Below are positions 7,295 through 16,200 of a DNA stretch of 64,000 nt, piece after piece; position 1 is the first letter of the stretch, and each line of letters starts with the position of its first letter. A program made the translations under genes and the position numbers. This DNA comes from QZKY01 sp963666295 (GTDB taxonomy: Bacteria > Pseudomonadota > Gammaproteobacteria > Burkholderiales > Burkholderiaceae_D), in NCBI GenBank assembly GCA_963666295.1, contig OY762707.1:248001-312000 (forward strand), written 5' to 3'. The notes under the pieces were generated by a model, which saw only the letters and a list, made by a program, of their open reading frames with translations, was not told the origin of the DNA and ran no database searches.

Positions 7295-8296
7295 CTAGCG
7301 CGATAAATGCAACGATTGCAACCACCTGAACGCATGACGCCGCAGGCGGGACTGCCCCTGTGTTTCCAGCAGCATTTGTGGCGAAACCAGGGAGCTTGCC
7401 AGGGCCGACTGCGCAGGAAGCGCAACCCGCTGTGCAACATGCTTTGCGCGCGGATCACCAAAAGTATCGGCAATCAGGTTCAAACATAGCGCCACCTCCA
7501 GACGGAGTGAAAGTTGTGCCGCAACAGTAACCAGCACCGCAACCTCAGCCTCAGACAAACGGCGAAAGGCTTGCAGAATATCCACCAGCAACTGCAATTT
7601 GTGGAATTTGTGCCCCAGTGAAGCATGAACAACCGCTGTCATGAAAAGCGCCACCGGACAATCGACTTCTTTCTGACTCGCCTTTTTGAAGTCTGCGTAG
7701 CCGAAGGAAACGCGCCGGCGTAGCGACGGATAATGCACCAGATTTCCGTGCAGTTCGATCATGATATTGGCGTTCCCGCCCAACAACCATTTCTGCTCCT
7801 GATAGGTGTCGGAGCGATCCCACATCCCTTTGCTGAAACGTGTAAAACCGAGTTCCGCCAGGATTTGCCCCACTTCTGCCATATCATCCGGGTGTGCCAG
7901 CAAGTCAATATCCGTAAAAGGCCGGTCGTTCACGTGTGAATATAAATTCCTGGCGAACACGGGCCCTTTCACGACAACAGCGCGTAATCTGGCTTTTGCC
8001 AGCTTTTCAGAAATAGCCAGATAGTAATGCTCCAGCATCATGGTCAGCCCCATGGACAACACCGCTGTTTCCCTCGCCTGATCAAGCTTGCGACTACCCT
8101 CGGGAAGACGACGCTTCCAACCATCATTTTCGGAGAGCTTACGCAGCACGATGGCCGTCAAACCGTGCACATCCGCCGCCTTTAGCAGTCGTGCCAATGC
8201 GTCATCATCCGAAATTTCCGGGATACCGCGCCCCGGGTCTACCAGCATGAGAAAATCGCGCCAGCCCTGATGTGAGGGAAAAAGCTTTTGTTGCAT
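7295..8296 (-). CDS. Nucleotidyltransferase-family protein (PF14907-like)
   Basis: A 333-residue protein resembling the uncharacterised nucleotidyltransferase family found in many lasso and HPr-rel clusters. The motif VVVKGPVFARNLY followed by FTDIDLLAHPDD gives the KG helix and the paired aspartates (DID) of the pol-beta fold, which would bind metal and nucleotide. The C-terminal half is helical. It is the first gene of the minus-strand set, with the Mur ligase seven bases downstream. The activity is not known; AMP or other nucleotidyl transfer to a peptide or small molecule is only the family expectation. Confidence 0.78.
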   Translation of the reverse strand: MQQKLFPSHQGWRDFLMLVDPGRGIPEISDDDALARLLKAADVHGLTAIVLRKLSENDGWKRRLPEGSRKLDQARETAVLSMGLTMMLEHYYLAISEKLAKARLRAVVVKGPVFARNLYSHVNDRPFTDIDLLAHPDDMAEVGQILAELGFTRFSKGMWDRSDTYQEQKWLLGGNANIMIELHGNLVHYPSLRRRVSFGYADFKKASQKEVDCPVALFMTAVVHASLGHKFHKLQLLVDILQAFRRLSEAEVAVLVTVAAQLSLRLEVALCLNLIADTFGDPRAKHVAQRVALPAQSALASSLVSPQMLLETQGQSRLRRHAFRWLQSLHLSR

Positions 8297-8467
8297 TAAA
8301 AACTCGCGAAATTAAAGAAATCAATCCACAGACATGTGGTGAATGAGCAACGCAGTCTACCTTTCCGCAAAGCAGGCATGCAAGCTTTCACAGGTGTCAG
8401 CGAACCTGCGGTCACAAGACAATGCAAGCACCCGTTTGAAAAATATCAAGAAGAAGCCTCCTGTATC

Positions 8468-8482
8468 GCACTACATTAGTGC
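8468..8482. promoter_or_regulatory. NtrC-type binding site 1
   Basis: GCACTACATTAGTGC is a perfect palindrome around CAT, close to the NtrC consensus GCACCA-n3-TGGTGC. It is the most distal of three sites, 40 bases before site 2. Confidence 0.75.
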
Positions 8483-8507
8483 AGGTAACTCACTAAAAGC
8501 ATTTTAT

Positions 8508-8522
8508 GCACTAACTTTGTGC
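8508..8522. promoter_or_regulatory. NtrC-type binding site 2
   Basis: GCACTAACTTTGTGC matches the NtrC site with one unpaired position. It lies 30 bases before site 3, so the three sites are on the same DNA face. Confidence 0.68.
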
Positions 8523-8537
8523 GCAACAATAGATTGC

Positions 8538-8552
8538 GCACCACATTGGTGC
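8538..8552. promoter_or_regulatory. NtrC-type binding site 3 (near-consensus)
   Basis: GCACCACATTGGTGC is an exact match to the enteric NtrC half-sites with a 3-base centre. Its centre is about 120 bases upstream of the sigma-54 -24 element, the usual distance for a glnA enhancer. Confidence 0.85.
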
Positions 8553-8660
8553 TGGCGATATACTGCGCCACTAAAGAACGCGTCAAAGGATAAAGCATTT
8601 TTCTCTGCAAAATCTGACGTTTACATGACTACCTCAATTTGGTGCAACGTCATATCAAGC

Positions 8661-8676
8661 TGGCATAAAACATGCT
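8661..8676 (+). promoter_or_regulatory. Sigma-54 (-24/-12) promoter of glnA
   Basis: TGGCAT, five bases, then ATGCT matches the TGGCAC-n5-TTGCW consensus with the invariant GG and GC dinucleotides correctly spaced. Transcription should begin near 8688, giving a leader of about 260 bases before glnA. NtrB/NtrC encoded downstream would control it under nitrogen limitation. Confidence 0.85.
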
Positions 8677-8697
8677 AATTCAAACGAAAGATACTAA

Positions 8698-8840
8698 GGA
8701 AGCGCTGAATAAACCGGTCAGCGAGACAAGAGGCGAGGCGCACGGAGCACAAAATCCCAAGCCTATCTTTCAGATAGACGAAGGAGCGAATACCGCGTAT
8801 CGTAGCAAATCGCTCGCGCAAGCATTTAATCAATGTTTCC
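8698..8840. repeat. MITE-like palindromic element in the glnA leader
   Basis: About 143 bases with imperfect terminal inverted repeats: GGAAGCGCTGAATAAA at the left and TTTAATCAATGTTTCC at the right. The inside (AGGCGAGGCGCACGGAGC, then GAAGGAGCGAATACCGCG) matches a repeat I recall from many beta- and gammaproteobacterial genomes. It lies between the expected transcription start and the glnA start codon, so it should be transcribed into the leader RNA. Confidence 0.7.
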
Positions 8841-8946
8841 CGAATTAAGATCTACCCTCATTCAGTCACTGACCCAAATGAGGTAAAGGCAAAGAACGCT
8901 TGAATCAGGGCATTAAACACTTAACTACCAAACCTAGGAGATTCGC

Positions 8947-10362
8947 ATGTCACAGACAGCCGCTGACGTCATGAAACTGGCAAAAGAAAGTGAAGCCAAG
9001 TTCGTTGACTTCCGCTTCACCGACACCAAAGGCAAAGAACAAAACGTAACCGTACCCGTCTCCGCCTTTGACATTGATAAATTCGAAAGCGGTCACGCAT
9101 TTGACGGCTCGTCAATTGCAGGCTGGAAAGGTATTGAAGCATCTGACATGCTTTTGATTCCAGATCCAAATACCGCAAAAATTGATCCCTTCATGGAAGA
9201 AACCACCATTTTCATGCAGTGTGATGTCATCGAGCCTTCTGACGGCAAAGGCTATGATCGCGACCCACGTTCGATCGCAAAGCGTGCTGAAGCTCACCTG
9301 AAATCCTCCGGTCTGGGTGATGCCGCTTTCTTTGGCCCTGAGCCAGAATTCTTTGTTTTTGACAGCATTCGCTGGGGCAATGACATGTCCGGCGCTTTCT
9401 ACAAAATTGAATCAGAAGAAGCGCCATGGTCTTCCAGCAAGGAAATCGAAGGCGGCAACATGGGTCACCGCCCAACACTTAAAGGTGGCTATTTCCCGGT
9501 TCCTCCGGTTGACAGCATGCACGACATGCGCTCAGAAATGTGCTTGATTCTGGAGTCATTGGGCATTCCTGTCGAAGTACACCATCACGAAGTTGCCGGT
9601 GCCGGCCAAAATGAAATCGGCACGAAATTCTCCACGCTGGTTGAGCGTGCTGACTGGACACAGACCCTGAAATATGTCGTCATGAACGTGGCGCACTCCT
9701 ACGGCAAAACTGCAACCTTCATGCCAAAACCGATCTTCGGTGACAATGGTTCTGGTATGCATGTTCATCAGTCCGTATGGAAAGACGGCGTGAACCTTTT
9801 TGCAGGTGACGGCTATGCTGGCCTGTCAGATTTCGCACTGCATTACATTGGTGGCATCATCAAGCATGCGCGTGCATTGAACGCCATCACCAATCCAAGC
9901 ACCAACTCATACAAGCGTCTGGTGCCCGGCTTTGAAGCGCCGGTCATGCTGGCCTATTCAGCTCGCAACCGCTCTGCTTCGATCCGTATTCCACACGTTG
10001 ACAATCCGAAGGGTCGCCGCATTGAGACTCGCTTCCCGGATCCAATGGCAAACCCCTACCTGTGCTTTGCAGCACTGCTGATGGCGGGTCTTGACGGTGT
10101 TCAGAACAAGATCCATCCAGGTGAGGCCGCCTCCAAAGATCTGTACAACCTGCCACCAGAAGAAGAGGCATTGATCCCGACCGTATGCAGTTCGCTGGAG
10201 CAGGCACTGCAAGCGCTGGACAAGGATCGTGAGTTCCTGACCCGTGGCGGCGTATTCTCCAACACCATGATTGATGCTTACATTGAGCTCAAGATGCAGG
10301 AGGTTCAGCGCATGCAACTGACCCCGCATCCGATTGAGTTTGACATGTATTACTCACTGTAA
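8947..10362 (+). CDS. glnA: Glutamine synthetase type I
   Basis: This 471-residue enzyme makes glutamine from glutamate, ammonia and ATP and is the main ammonia-assimilating enzyme. Family motifs are clear: FDGSSIAGWKGIEASDM in the N-terminal beta-grasp domain, EPEFFVFD, the metal-binding EVAGAGQNEI, and the ATP-site segment NGSGMHVHQSVWKDG. The tyrosine that GlnE adenylylates lies in LYNLPPEE (Y400), so covalent control is expected. A ribosome binding site AGGAG precedes the ATG. Upstream NtrC sites and a sigma-54 promoter indicate nitrogen-dependent expression. A strong terminator follows at 10388-10425. Confidence 0.98.
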   Translation: MSQTAADVMKLAKESEAKFVDFRFTDTKGKEQNVTVPVSAFDIDKFESGHAFDGSSIAGWKGIEASDMLLIPDPNTAKIDPFMEETTIFMQCDVIEPSDGKGYDRDPRSIAKRAEAHLKSSGLGDAAFFGPEPEFFVFDSIRWGNDMSGAFYKIESEEAPWSSSKEIEGGNMGHRPTLKGGYFPVPPVDSMHDMRSEMCLILESLGIPVEVHHHEVAGAGQNEIGTKFSTLVERADWTQTLKYVVMNVAHSYGKTATFMPKPIFGDNGSGMHVHQSVWKDGVNLFAGDGYAGLSDFALHYIGGIIKHARALNAITNPSTNSYKRLVPGFEAPVMLAYSARNRSASIRIPHVDNPKGRRIETRFPDPMANPYLCFAALLMAGLDGVQNKIHPGEAASKDLYNLPPEEEALIPTVCSSLEQALQALDKDREFLTRGGVFSNTMIDAYIELKMQEVQRMQLTPHPIEFDMYYSL

Positions 10363-10387
10363 GCACCCATATCTGACTTGTGACTAT

Positions 10388-10425
10388 AAGGGCGGAGAAG
10401 GGGTTTTCCTTCCTCGCCCTTTTTT
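10388..10425 (+). terminator. Rho-independent terminator after glnA
   Basis: A 14-base stem (AAGGGCGGAGAAGG against CCTTCCTCGCCCTT, 12 pairs) is followed by a T-run. Confidence 0.88.
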
Positions 10426-10503
10426 ACGCCACGAGTAGGTTTGAAGTACATGCGTTCTTGGCATACACTGACGAAGCTCCCTAACTGCTTTTCAGACCAA
10501 AAC

Positions 10504-10980
10504 ATGAAACGATACGTTACAACAATCCTATCTCTTGGCTTACTTGCAGGATCTGCGCATGCGAGTTCGGGCATTTACTTGTGCACCGACAAAAAAGGTA
10601 ACAAGGAGTATCGAAACACCAACATTACCAAGGACTGCAAGAAGGTTGATTTACCTTATTTGACAACAATTCCGGCACCTGTCGCACCAAAACCGGAACC
10701 CCAGAGATCGGAAGAATCAAAAAAATTTCCGCAGGTTGACAAGTCAAAGCAGGAAGCCCTCGACAAGGAGCGCAAGAAAATCCTGGAAGACGAGCTACGT
10801 GCCGAAAAGAAAAAACTGAGTACGCAAAAAAAAGAATACAACAACGGCGAGCCTGAACGACTTGGCAGCGAACGTAATTATCAAAGGTACCTCGATCGCG
10901 TTAAACAAATGAAAGAAAACATCGAGCGCACGGAAAAAAATATTGACGCGCTCCAGCGAGAAGTACAAAAAATGAACTAG
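10504..10980 (+). CDS. DUF4124-type secreted protein
   Basis: A 158-residue protein with a clear signal peptide (residues 1-20, ending SAHA). The mature N-terminus has GIYLCTDKKGNKEYRN, typical of the DUF4124 domain, a small periplasmic fold with two conserved cysteines (here C in YLCTD and C in KDCKK). The remainder, about residues 80-158, is highly charged and predicted to be coiled coil (many Lys, Glu, Gln). I start at the ATG at 10504 because it begins the signal peptide; an upstream ATG at 10441 adds unrelated sequence. Its place between glnA and ntrB is conserved in Burkholderiales. The function is unknown. Confidence 0.85.
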   Translation: MKRYVTTILSLGLLAGSAHASSGIYLCTDKKGNKEYRNTNITKDCKKVDLPYLTTIPAPVAPKPEPQRSEESKKFPQVDKSKQEALDKERKKILEDELRAEKKKLSTQKKEYNNGEPERLGSERNYQRYLDRVKQMKENIERTEKNIDALQREVQKMN

Positions 10981-11014
10981 GCCTGTTTCCCACAAGGGAA
11001 ACTACCGGGAGACA

Positions 11015-11037
11015 GGCCGCTTGATGCGGCCTTTTTT
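11015..11037 (+). terminator. Rho-independent terminator before ntrB
   Basis: GGCCGC and GCGGCC pair around TTGAT and are followed by six T. A weaker stem (10981-11018) precedes it. It suggests that ntrB and ntrC do not depend on read-through from the DUF4124 gene. Confidence 0.85.
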
Positions 11038-11060
11038 GTGCCAAACGAAAACTGCCTTTA

Positions 11061-11267
11061 TTGATACGGCACGAATAAATTTGAAATATGCGCATGTGTC
11101 ATGCCAGCGCATGTGTCATGCCAGCGCATGCTGGCATCCAGTGTCGTTAACATGCCGCTTGGGTCTCAGGCTCACACTGCAGAGCAAGGCCGCTGGGCCC
11201 CAGCCTACGCTGGGACGACGCAAGGGGAGCAAACTTGAATACTTCAAACTTCAACTGGCCAAATCAA
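11061..11267 (+). repeat. MITE-like repeat, copy 1
   Basis: A 207-base element bounded by TTGATACGGCAC and GGCCAAATCAA, flanked by TA on both sides. The TIRs share TTGAT, CGGC and TTTGAA[AG]TAT. Its middle contains the inverted GCCAGCGCATGCTGGC and CCCAGCCTACGCTGGG segments. Same orientation as copies at 21805 and 34388. Confidence 0.85.
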
Positions 11268-11282
11268 TAGGCACAAAGACAA

Positions 11283-12347
11283 ATGACTGCTTTCAATGGA
11301 CTAGATTTACTGGCATCCGCCGTCATCGTTCTTGACAAGAACGGACGCATCTGTTTCGCCAACCCTGCTGCAGAAAACATGCTGGAAATCTCAGTCAAAG
11401 GCTTGCTACGGCAAAAACCCGGATCTCTTTTTCTCAATGGCGACCTGCTGGAAAGCATGGTCCGACAAGCCATGCGGAAAGAGTTTGACGAGAAGCGTCA
11501 AGACATGTCTCTGGAGCGTGTTGGCCGGGACGGTGCCCTGCAAGTTGATTGCATCATGTCGGTTCTGGACGACCCGAAAAAACCCATCCTGATTGAACTA
11601 CGCGAAAATGTTCAGCAACTAAAGCTGGATCGCGAAGAGCGCCTGTTCGACCAGAACCAGGCCAACAAAGAGTTGGTCCGGAATCTGGCGCATGAAATCA
11701 AAAACCCGCTGGGCGGCATCCGCGGCGCAGCGCAGTTACTGGAAATGGAACTGCCTGAGCGCCAGTTGCGAGATTTGCGTGAATATACGCAAGTCATCAT
11801 CAAGGAAGCTGGACGCCTGCAAACCCTGGTTGACCGCCTGCTGGCACCGCACCGCCGACCGCATATCGCAGGCGATGTGAATATTCACGAAGTGTGCGAA
11901 CGTGTACGCAGCCTGATTGCATCCGAGTTCCCCAAGGGCCTGACGATCAAGCGCGATTATGATCTTTCCATCCCGGAACTCCGAGGAGACAAAGAACAAT
12001 TGATTCAGGCCACGCTCAATATTGCACACAATGCCGCACAAGCGCTTTCTGAGCGCATAAAGGCAGGCGATGCGGAAATCACATTCAAAACCCGAGTATC
12101 ACGTCAGGTCACCATCGCCAAGATTCGCTACCCTCTGGCATTAGATTTGCTTATTACGGATAACGGCCCGGGCATCCCGAAAGAAATTAACGAACGTATT
12201 TTTTACCCTCTGGTGTCAGGACGGGATGAAGGGAGTGGCCTGGGGCTGACACTGGCACAAACTTTTGTTCAACAGCATCAGGGTGTCATCGAGTTTGAAA
12301 GTCGCCCCGGGCAAACAAGCTTCAGGATTCGCATCCCGCTGCCATAA
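11283..12347 (+). CDS. ntrB: Nitrogen regulation sensor kinase NtrB
   Basis: A 354-residue cytosolic histidine kinase that phosphorylates and dephosphorylates NtrC, under control of PII. The order of domains is PAS (about 1-110), HisKA with H137 in LAHEIKNPLGG, and an ATPase domain with an N-box (NIAHNAAQAL), G1 (DNGPGIP) and G2 (GSGLGLTLAQ). There is no membrane segment, as expected for NtrB. The ATG at 11283 has only a poor ribosome binding site, and the MITE-like repeat ends 15 bases upstream, so the insertion may have replaced the native leader. ntrC follows after 96 bases. Confidence 0.95.
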   Translation: MTAFNGLDLLASAVIVLDKNGRICFANPAAENMLEISVKGLLRQKPGSLFLNGDLLESMVRQAMRKEFDEKRQDMSLERVGRDGALQVDCIMSVLDDPKKPILIELRENVQQLKLDREERLFDQNQANKELVRNLAHEIKNPLGGIRGAAQLLEMELPERQLRDLREYTQVIIKEAGRLQTLVDRLLAPHRRPHIAGDVNIHEVCERVRSLIASEFPKGLTIKRDYDLSIPELRGDKEQLIQATLNIAHNAAQALSERIKAGDAEITFKTRVSRQVTIAKIRYPLALDLLITDNGPGIPKEINERIFYPLVSGRDEGSGLGLTLAQTFVQQHQGVIEFESRPGQTSFRIRIPLP

Positions 12348-12387
12348 GCGGAACAACTTATGACAACGCTGCAGTTTGCTTACGCAG

Positions 12388-12404
12388 GCATTTAATCAGT
12401 GTTT
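12388..12404. repeat. Possible remnant of the glnA-leader element
   Basis: GCATTTAATCAGTGTTT resembles the right end of the element at 8698-8840 (AGCATTTAATCAATGTTTCC). The rest of the element is absent. It could be a decayed copy between ntrB and ntrC. Confidence 0.3.
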
Positions 12405-12443
12405 TTTAAAACGGCGTGACCATTTCATGATCGACAAAAAAAT

Positions 12444-13961
<1,518 letters not shown>

Positions 13962-13973
13962 GCACCCCGGCCG

Positions 13974-15272
13974 CTAGCGCAACAAGGCAGCGGCTTGAAT
14001 GCCGCTTTTCACCGCAGCTTCCAGCGTGGCCGGATACGTGCTTTTCGTGTAGTCACCCGCAATTACCAGCCCATCCAGACCCGTTTCATTACCCGGTCGA
14101 TCCAGATCAGGCGTGCATGCAAATGTGGCGCGGCGCTCCGATATGGTACGTGTCCAGGTTGGCGCAACCATTTCTGGAAATTTGAACGCTTCGGCCAGTT
14201 GTTTCGCAACGCCTTTTTCAATGGCATCCTGCCCCTGTGCAATCGCATCACCGGAGGCGCTCACCACAACGGCCATCAATCCTTTTTGTGCATCATTGAG
14301 CCAGCCACGATCAAACACAAACTGTCCCCACGCTCCCGTTTCCGGCTTATCCAGCAATGCATAAAACGGCTGCGCCAAACGTGGTTGGTGCTCATAAAAC
14401 AAATAAGAGGTTGTGATCGGCTCATAATCAAATGAGAACGACGCCTCTGCACCAGCCGCCTTCAAAAGTGACGCTGCCTGCACAGGTGATGTGGCAATCA
14501 CAACCGCATCATACAATTCACCCTCCACCTCCCAGCCAGCCGAAGTCTGGGCAATTTGCCGCACGCTTTTCCCGCACTGTGCAACACCACCCTGCTGTTC
14601 GATGTATGAAGCGGCTTTCTCTGGAAACAATGCAGTCAGATCAAAGCGCGGCACCAACATATCCGAGGCAGCACGCCGGGCACCCAGACTATCGCGCAAC
14701 ACACTCAAGAAAACCCTGGCTGAAGCATTCTCAGGCGCGGTATTCAAGGCAGAAATACATAAGGGATTCCACAACAACCGATTCAGTTTCGGCGTCTGAT
14801 CAAAGCGTTCCAGCAATTCAGATACGCTGCAATCAGCGTGCAATTGCCACCCCATCCAGCGTGCGGCACTCATGAAGCGAGACAAGGCCAGTTTGTCCTC
14901 AAACGCGAGACCCTTCGATTGAATCAGCGCAAACAGCAAATGAAATGGCGCTAGCAACTTTGGCGCAATGAAATCCATGCCACCTGAGCCTGCTGGATGG
15001 CGCATTTGCAACGGTAGCCTCAGCATGGCCTCTTCAGGATTAACGCCAACGAGACGCATCAGGCGCAGCGATTCCGTATAAGCGCCAATCAGAATATGCT
15101 GCCCGTTATCAAGCACCATCCCTTCTGCATCAACCCGCCTTGCGCGCCCGCCCAGTGCGCGTGCCGCCTCAATAAGGGTCACCTGTGCACCACTGCGCAC
15201 CAATTCAACCGCAGCCGCACAGCCAGCCCAACCGCCACCAATAACGGCAACACGTTTTCGGCGATCAACCAC
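13974..15272 (-). CDS. hpnE: Hydroxysqualene dehydroxylase HpnE
   Basis: A 432-residue flavin amine-oxidoreductase-like protein. The FAD-binding motif VAVIGGGWAGCAAAVELV is at residues 8-25, followed by RARRVDAEGMVLDNGQHI typical of HpnE. In the HpnCDE route, HpnD makes presqualene diphosphate, HpnC gives hydroxysqualene and HpnE reduces it to squalene for hopanoid synthesis. Its start overlaps the end of hpnD by eight bases. hpnC is not seen next to this pair and may be elsewhere in the genome. A carotenoid desaturase would be the main alternative, but the pairing with hpnD favours HpnE. Confidence 0.88.
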   Translation of the reverse strand: MVDRRKRVAVIGGGWAGCAAAVELVRSGAQVTLIEAARALGGRARRVDAEGMVLDNGQHILIGAYTESLRLMRLVGVNPEEAMLRLPLQMRHPAGSGGMDFIAPKLLAPFHLLFALIQSKGLAFEDKLALSRFMSAARWMGWQLHADCSVSELLERFDQTPKLNRLLWNPLCISALNTAPENASARVFLSVLRDSLGARRAASDMLVPRFDLTALFPEKAASYIEQQGGVAQCGKSVRQIAQTSAGWEVEGELYDAVVIATSPVQAASLLKAAGAEASFSFDYEPITTSYLFYEHQPRLAQPFYALLDKPETGAWGQFVFDRGWLNDAQKGLMAVVVSASGDAIAQGQDAIEKGVAKQLAEAFKFPEMVAPTWTRTISERRATFACTPDLDRPGNETGLDGLVIAGDYTKSTYPATLEAAVKSGIQAAALLR

Positions 15273-16098
15273 GCAAATAGGCCTTCCACGCCAACCAGAG
15301 TTTTTTGGACGTTTTCAGCGAAACGCGCTTTTTCAGCACGGGAAATCCAGTGCACTCGATTTCATCCAGCAAGTTACGGTAAATCGCCGCCATGATCAGC
15401 CCGGGCAGCTGCGCCTTACGATCTTCCTTTGGCAGTAACTCCAGAGCCTCGTCATAAACAGCTTGGGCGCGCTTTGTCTGAAAGCGCATCAGCGCTTCAA
15501 AACCATCAGAATGGCGCGCATTGAACAAGTCATCTTCGGATACGCCAAATTGCCTCAACTCATCAGCCGGAAGATAAATCCGCCCCATTTTTGCATCATC
15601 TCCCACATCGCGAATGATATTGGTGAGCTGAAAAGCCAGACCGAGCCTTTCCGCATACTGCATCGTTTCCGGCCTCGTAACACCAAATATCCCCGCAGAA
15701 ACCAGCCCGACCACGCTGGCCACATGCCAGCAATACTTTTGCAGGGAAGCAAAATCCGTATAACGAACCGTTCCGAGATCCATTTCCATCCCATCAATCA
15801 GGGCATGCAAATGCTCACCTCTGATTGAGCAAGTTTCCATGTGCGGCAACAACGCCTTGCCGACAGGATGCGTCGGCTCATGCGCCATCAGCCGATCAAC
15901 TTCACGGCGCCATTCATCCAGATCCTGTTTGGCGATAAGCGAATCCGTCGACTCGTCAACGATATCATCCACTTCGCGACAAAAGGCATAGAACGCCGTG
16001 ATCGCGCGCCGCCTTTCTGGCGGAAGAGAAAGAAAACTGTAATAAAAACTTGAACCGCTTTGCGCGGTTTTCTGGTGGCAATACTCGTCAGGCGTCAT
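15265..16098 (-). CDS. hpnD: Presqualene diphosphate synthase HpnD
   Basis: A 277-residue trans-isoprenyl diphosphate synthase of the squalene/phytoene synthase family. The first aspartate-rich motif is in FCREVDDIVDE and the second in NIIRDVGDDAKMGRIYLP, both needed to hold the diphosphate through magnesium. It should condense two farnesyl diphosphates to presqualene diphosphate. Placement directly before hpnE supports HpnD rather than phytoene synthase. A 190-base gap containing the left end of the TnpB element separates it from the next gene. Confidence 0.9.
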   Translation of the reverse strand: MTPDEYCHQKTAQSGSSFYYSFLSLPPERRRAITAFYAFCREVDDIVDESTDSLIAKQDLDEWRREVDRLMAHEPTHPVGKALLPHMETCSIRGEHLHALIDGMEMDLGTVRYTDFASLQKYCWHVASVVGLVSAGIFGVTRPETMQYAERLGLAFQLTNIIRDVGDDAKMGRIYLPADELRQFGVSEDDLFNARHSDGFEALMRFQTKRAQAVYDEALELLPKEDRKAQLPGLIMAAIYRNLLDEIECTGFPVLKKRVSLKTSKKLWLAWKAYLRG

Positions 16099-16200
16099 GT
16101 GGCCGCATTTGGGTAGTTATTTTTCACCCGGCAATTATCTCGCAAAAGCAGGGAATTTAAAAAACATGACGACATCATGACAAGGCAAATAACTTATCAG

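Larger units (their letters stand above)
8297..8946. other. glnA control region
   Basis: This 650-base gap between the divergent nucleotidyltransferase gene and glnA holds three NtrC-type palindromes, a sigma-54 promoter and a palindromic repeat element in the leader. Open frames through it have no protein-like features. Confidence 0.8.
10981..11282. other. Intergenic region before ntrB
   Basis: This gap contains two overlapping hairpins (10981-11018 and 11015-11037) and one copy of the MITE-like repeat (11061-11267), which ends 15 bases before the ntrB start. No gene is seen. Confidence 0.75.

Noticed and set aside
8343..8678. A 111-codon frame upstream of glnA
   Set aside because: It runs through three NtrC palindromes and the sigma-54 promoter; its sequence is not protein-like.
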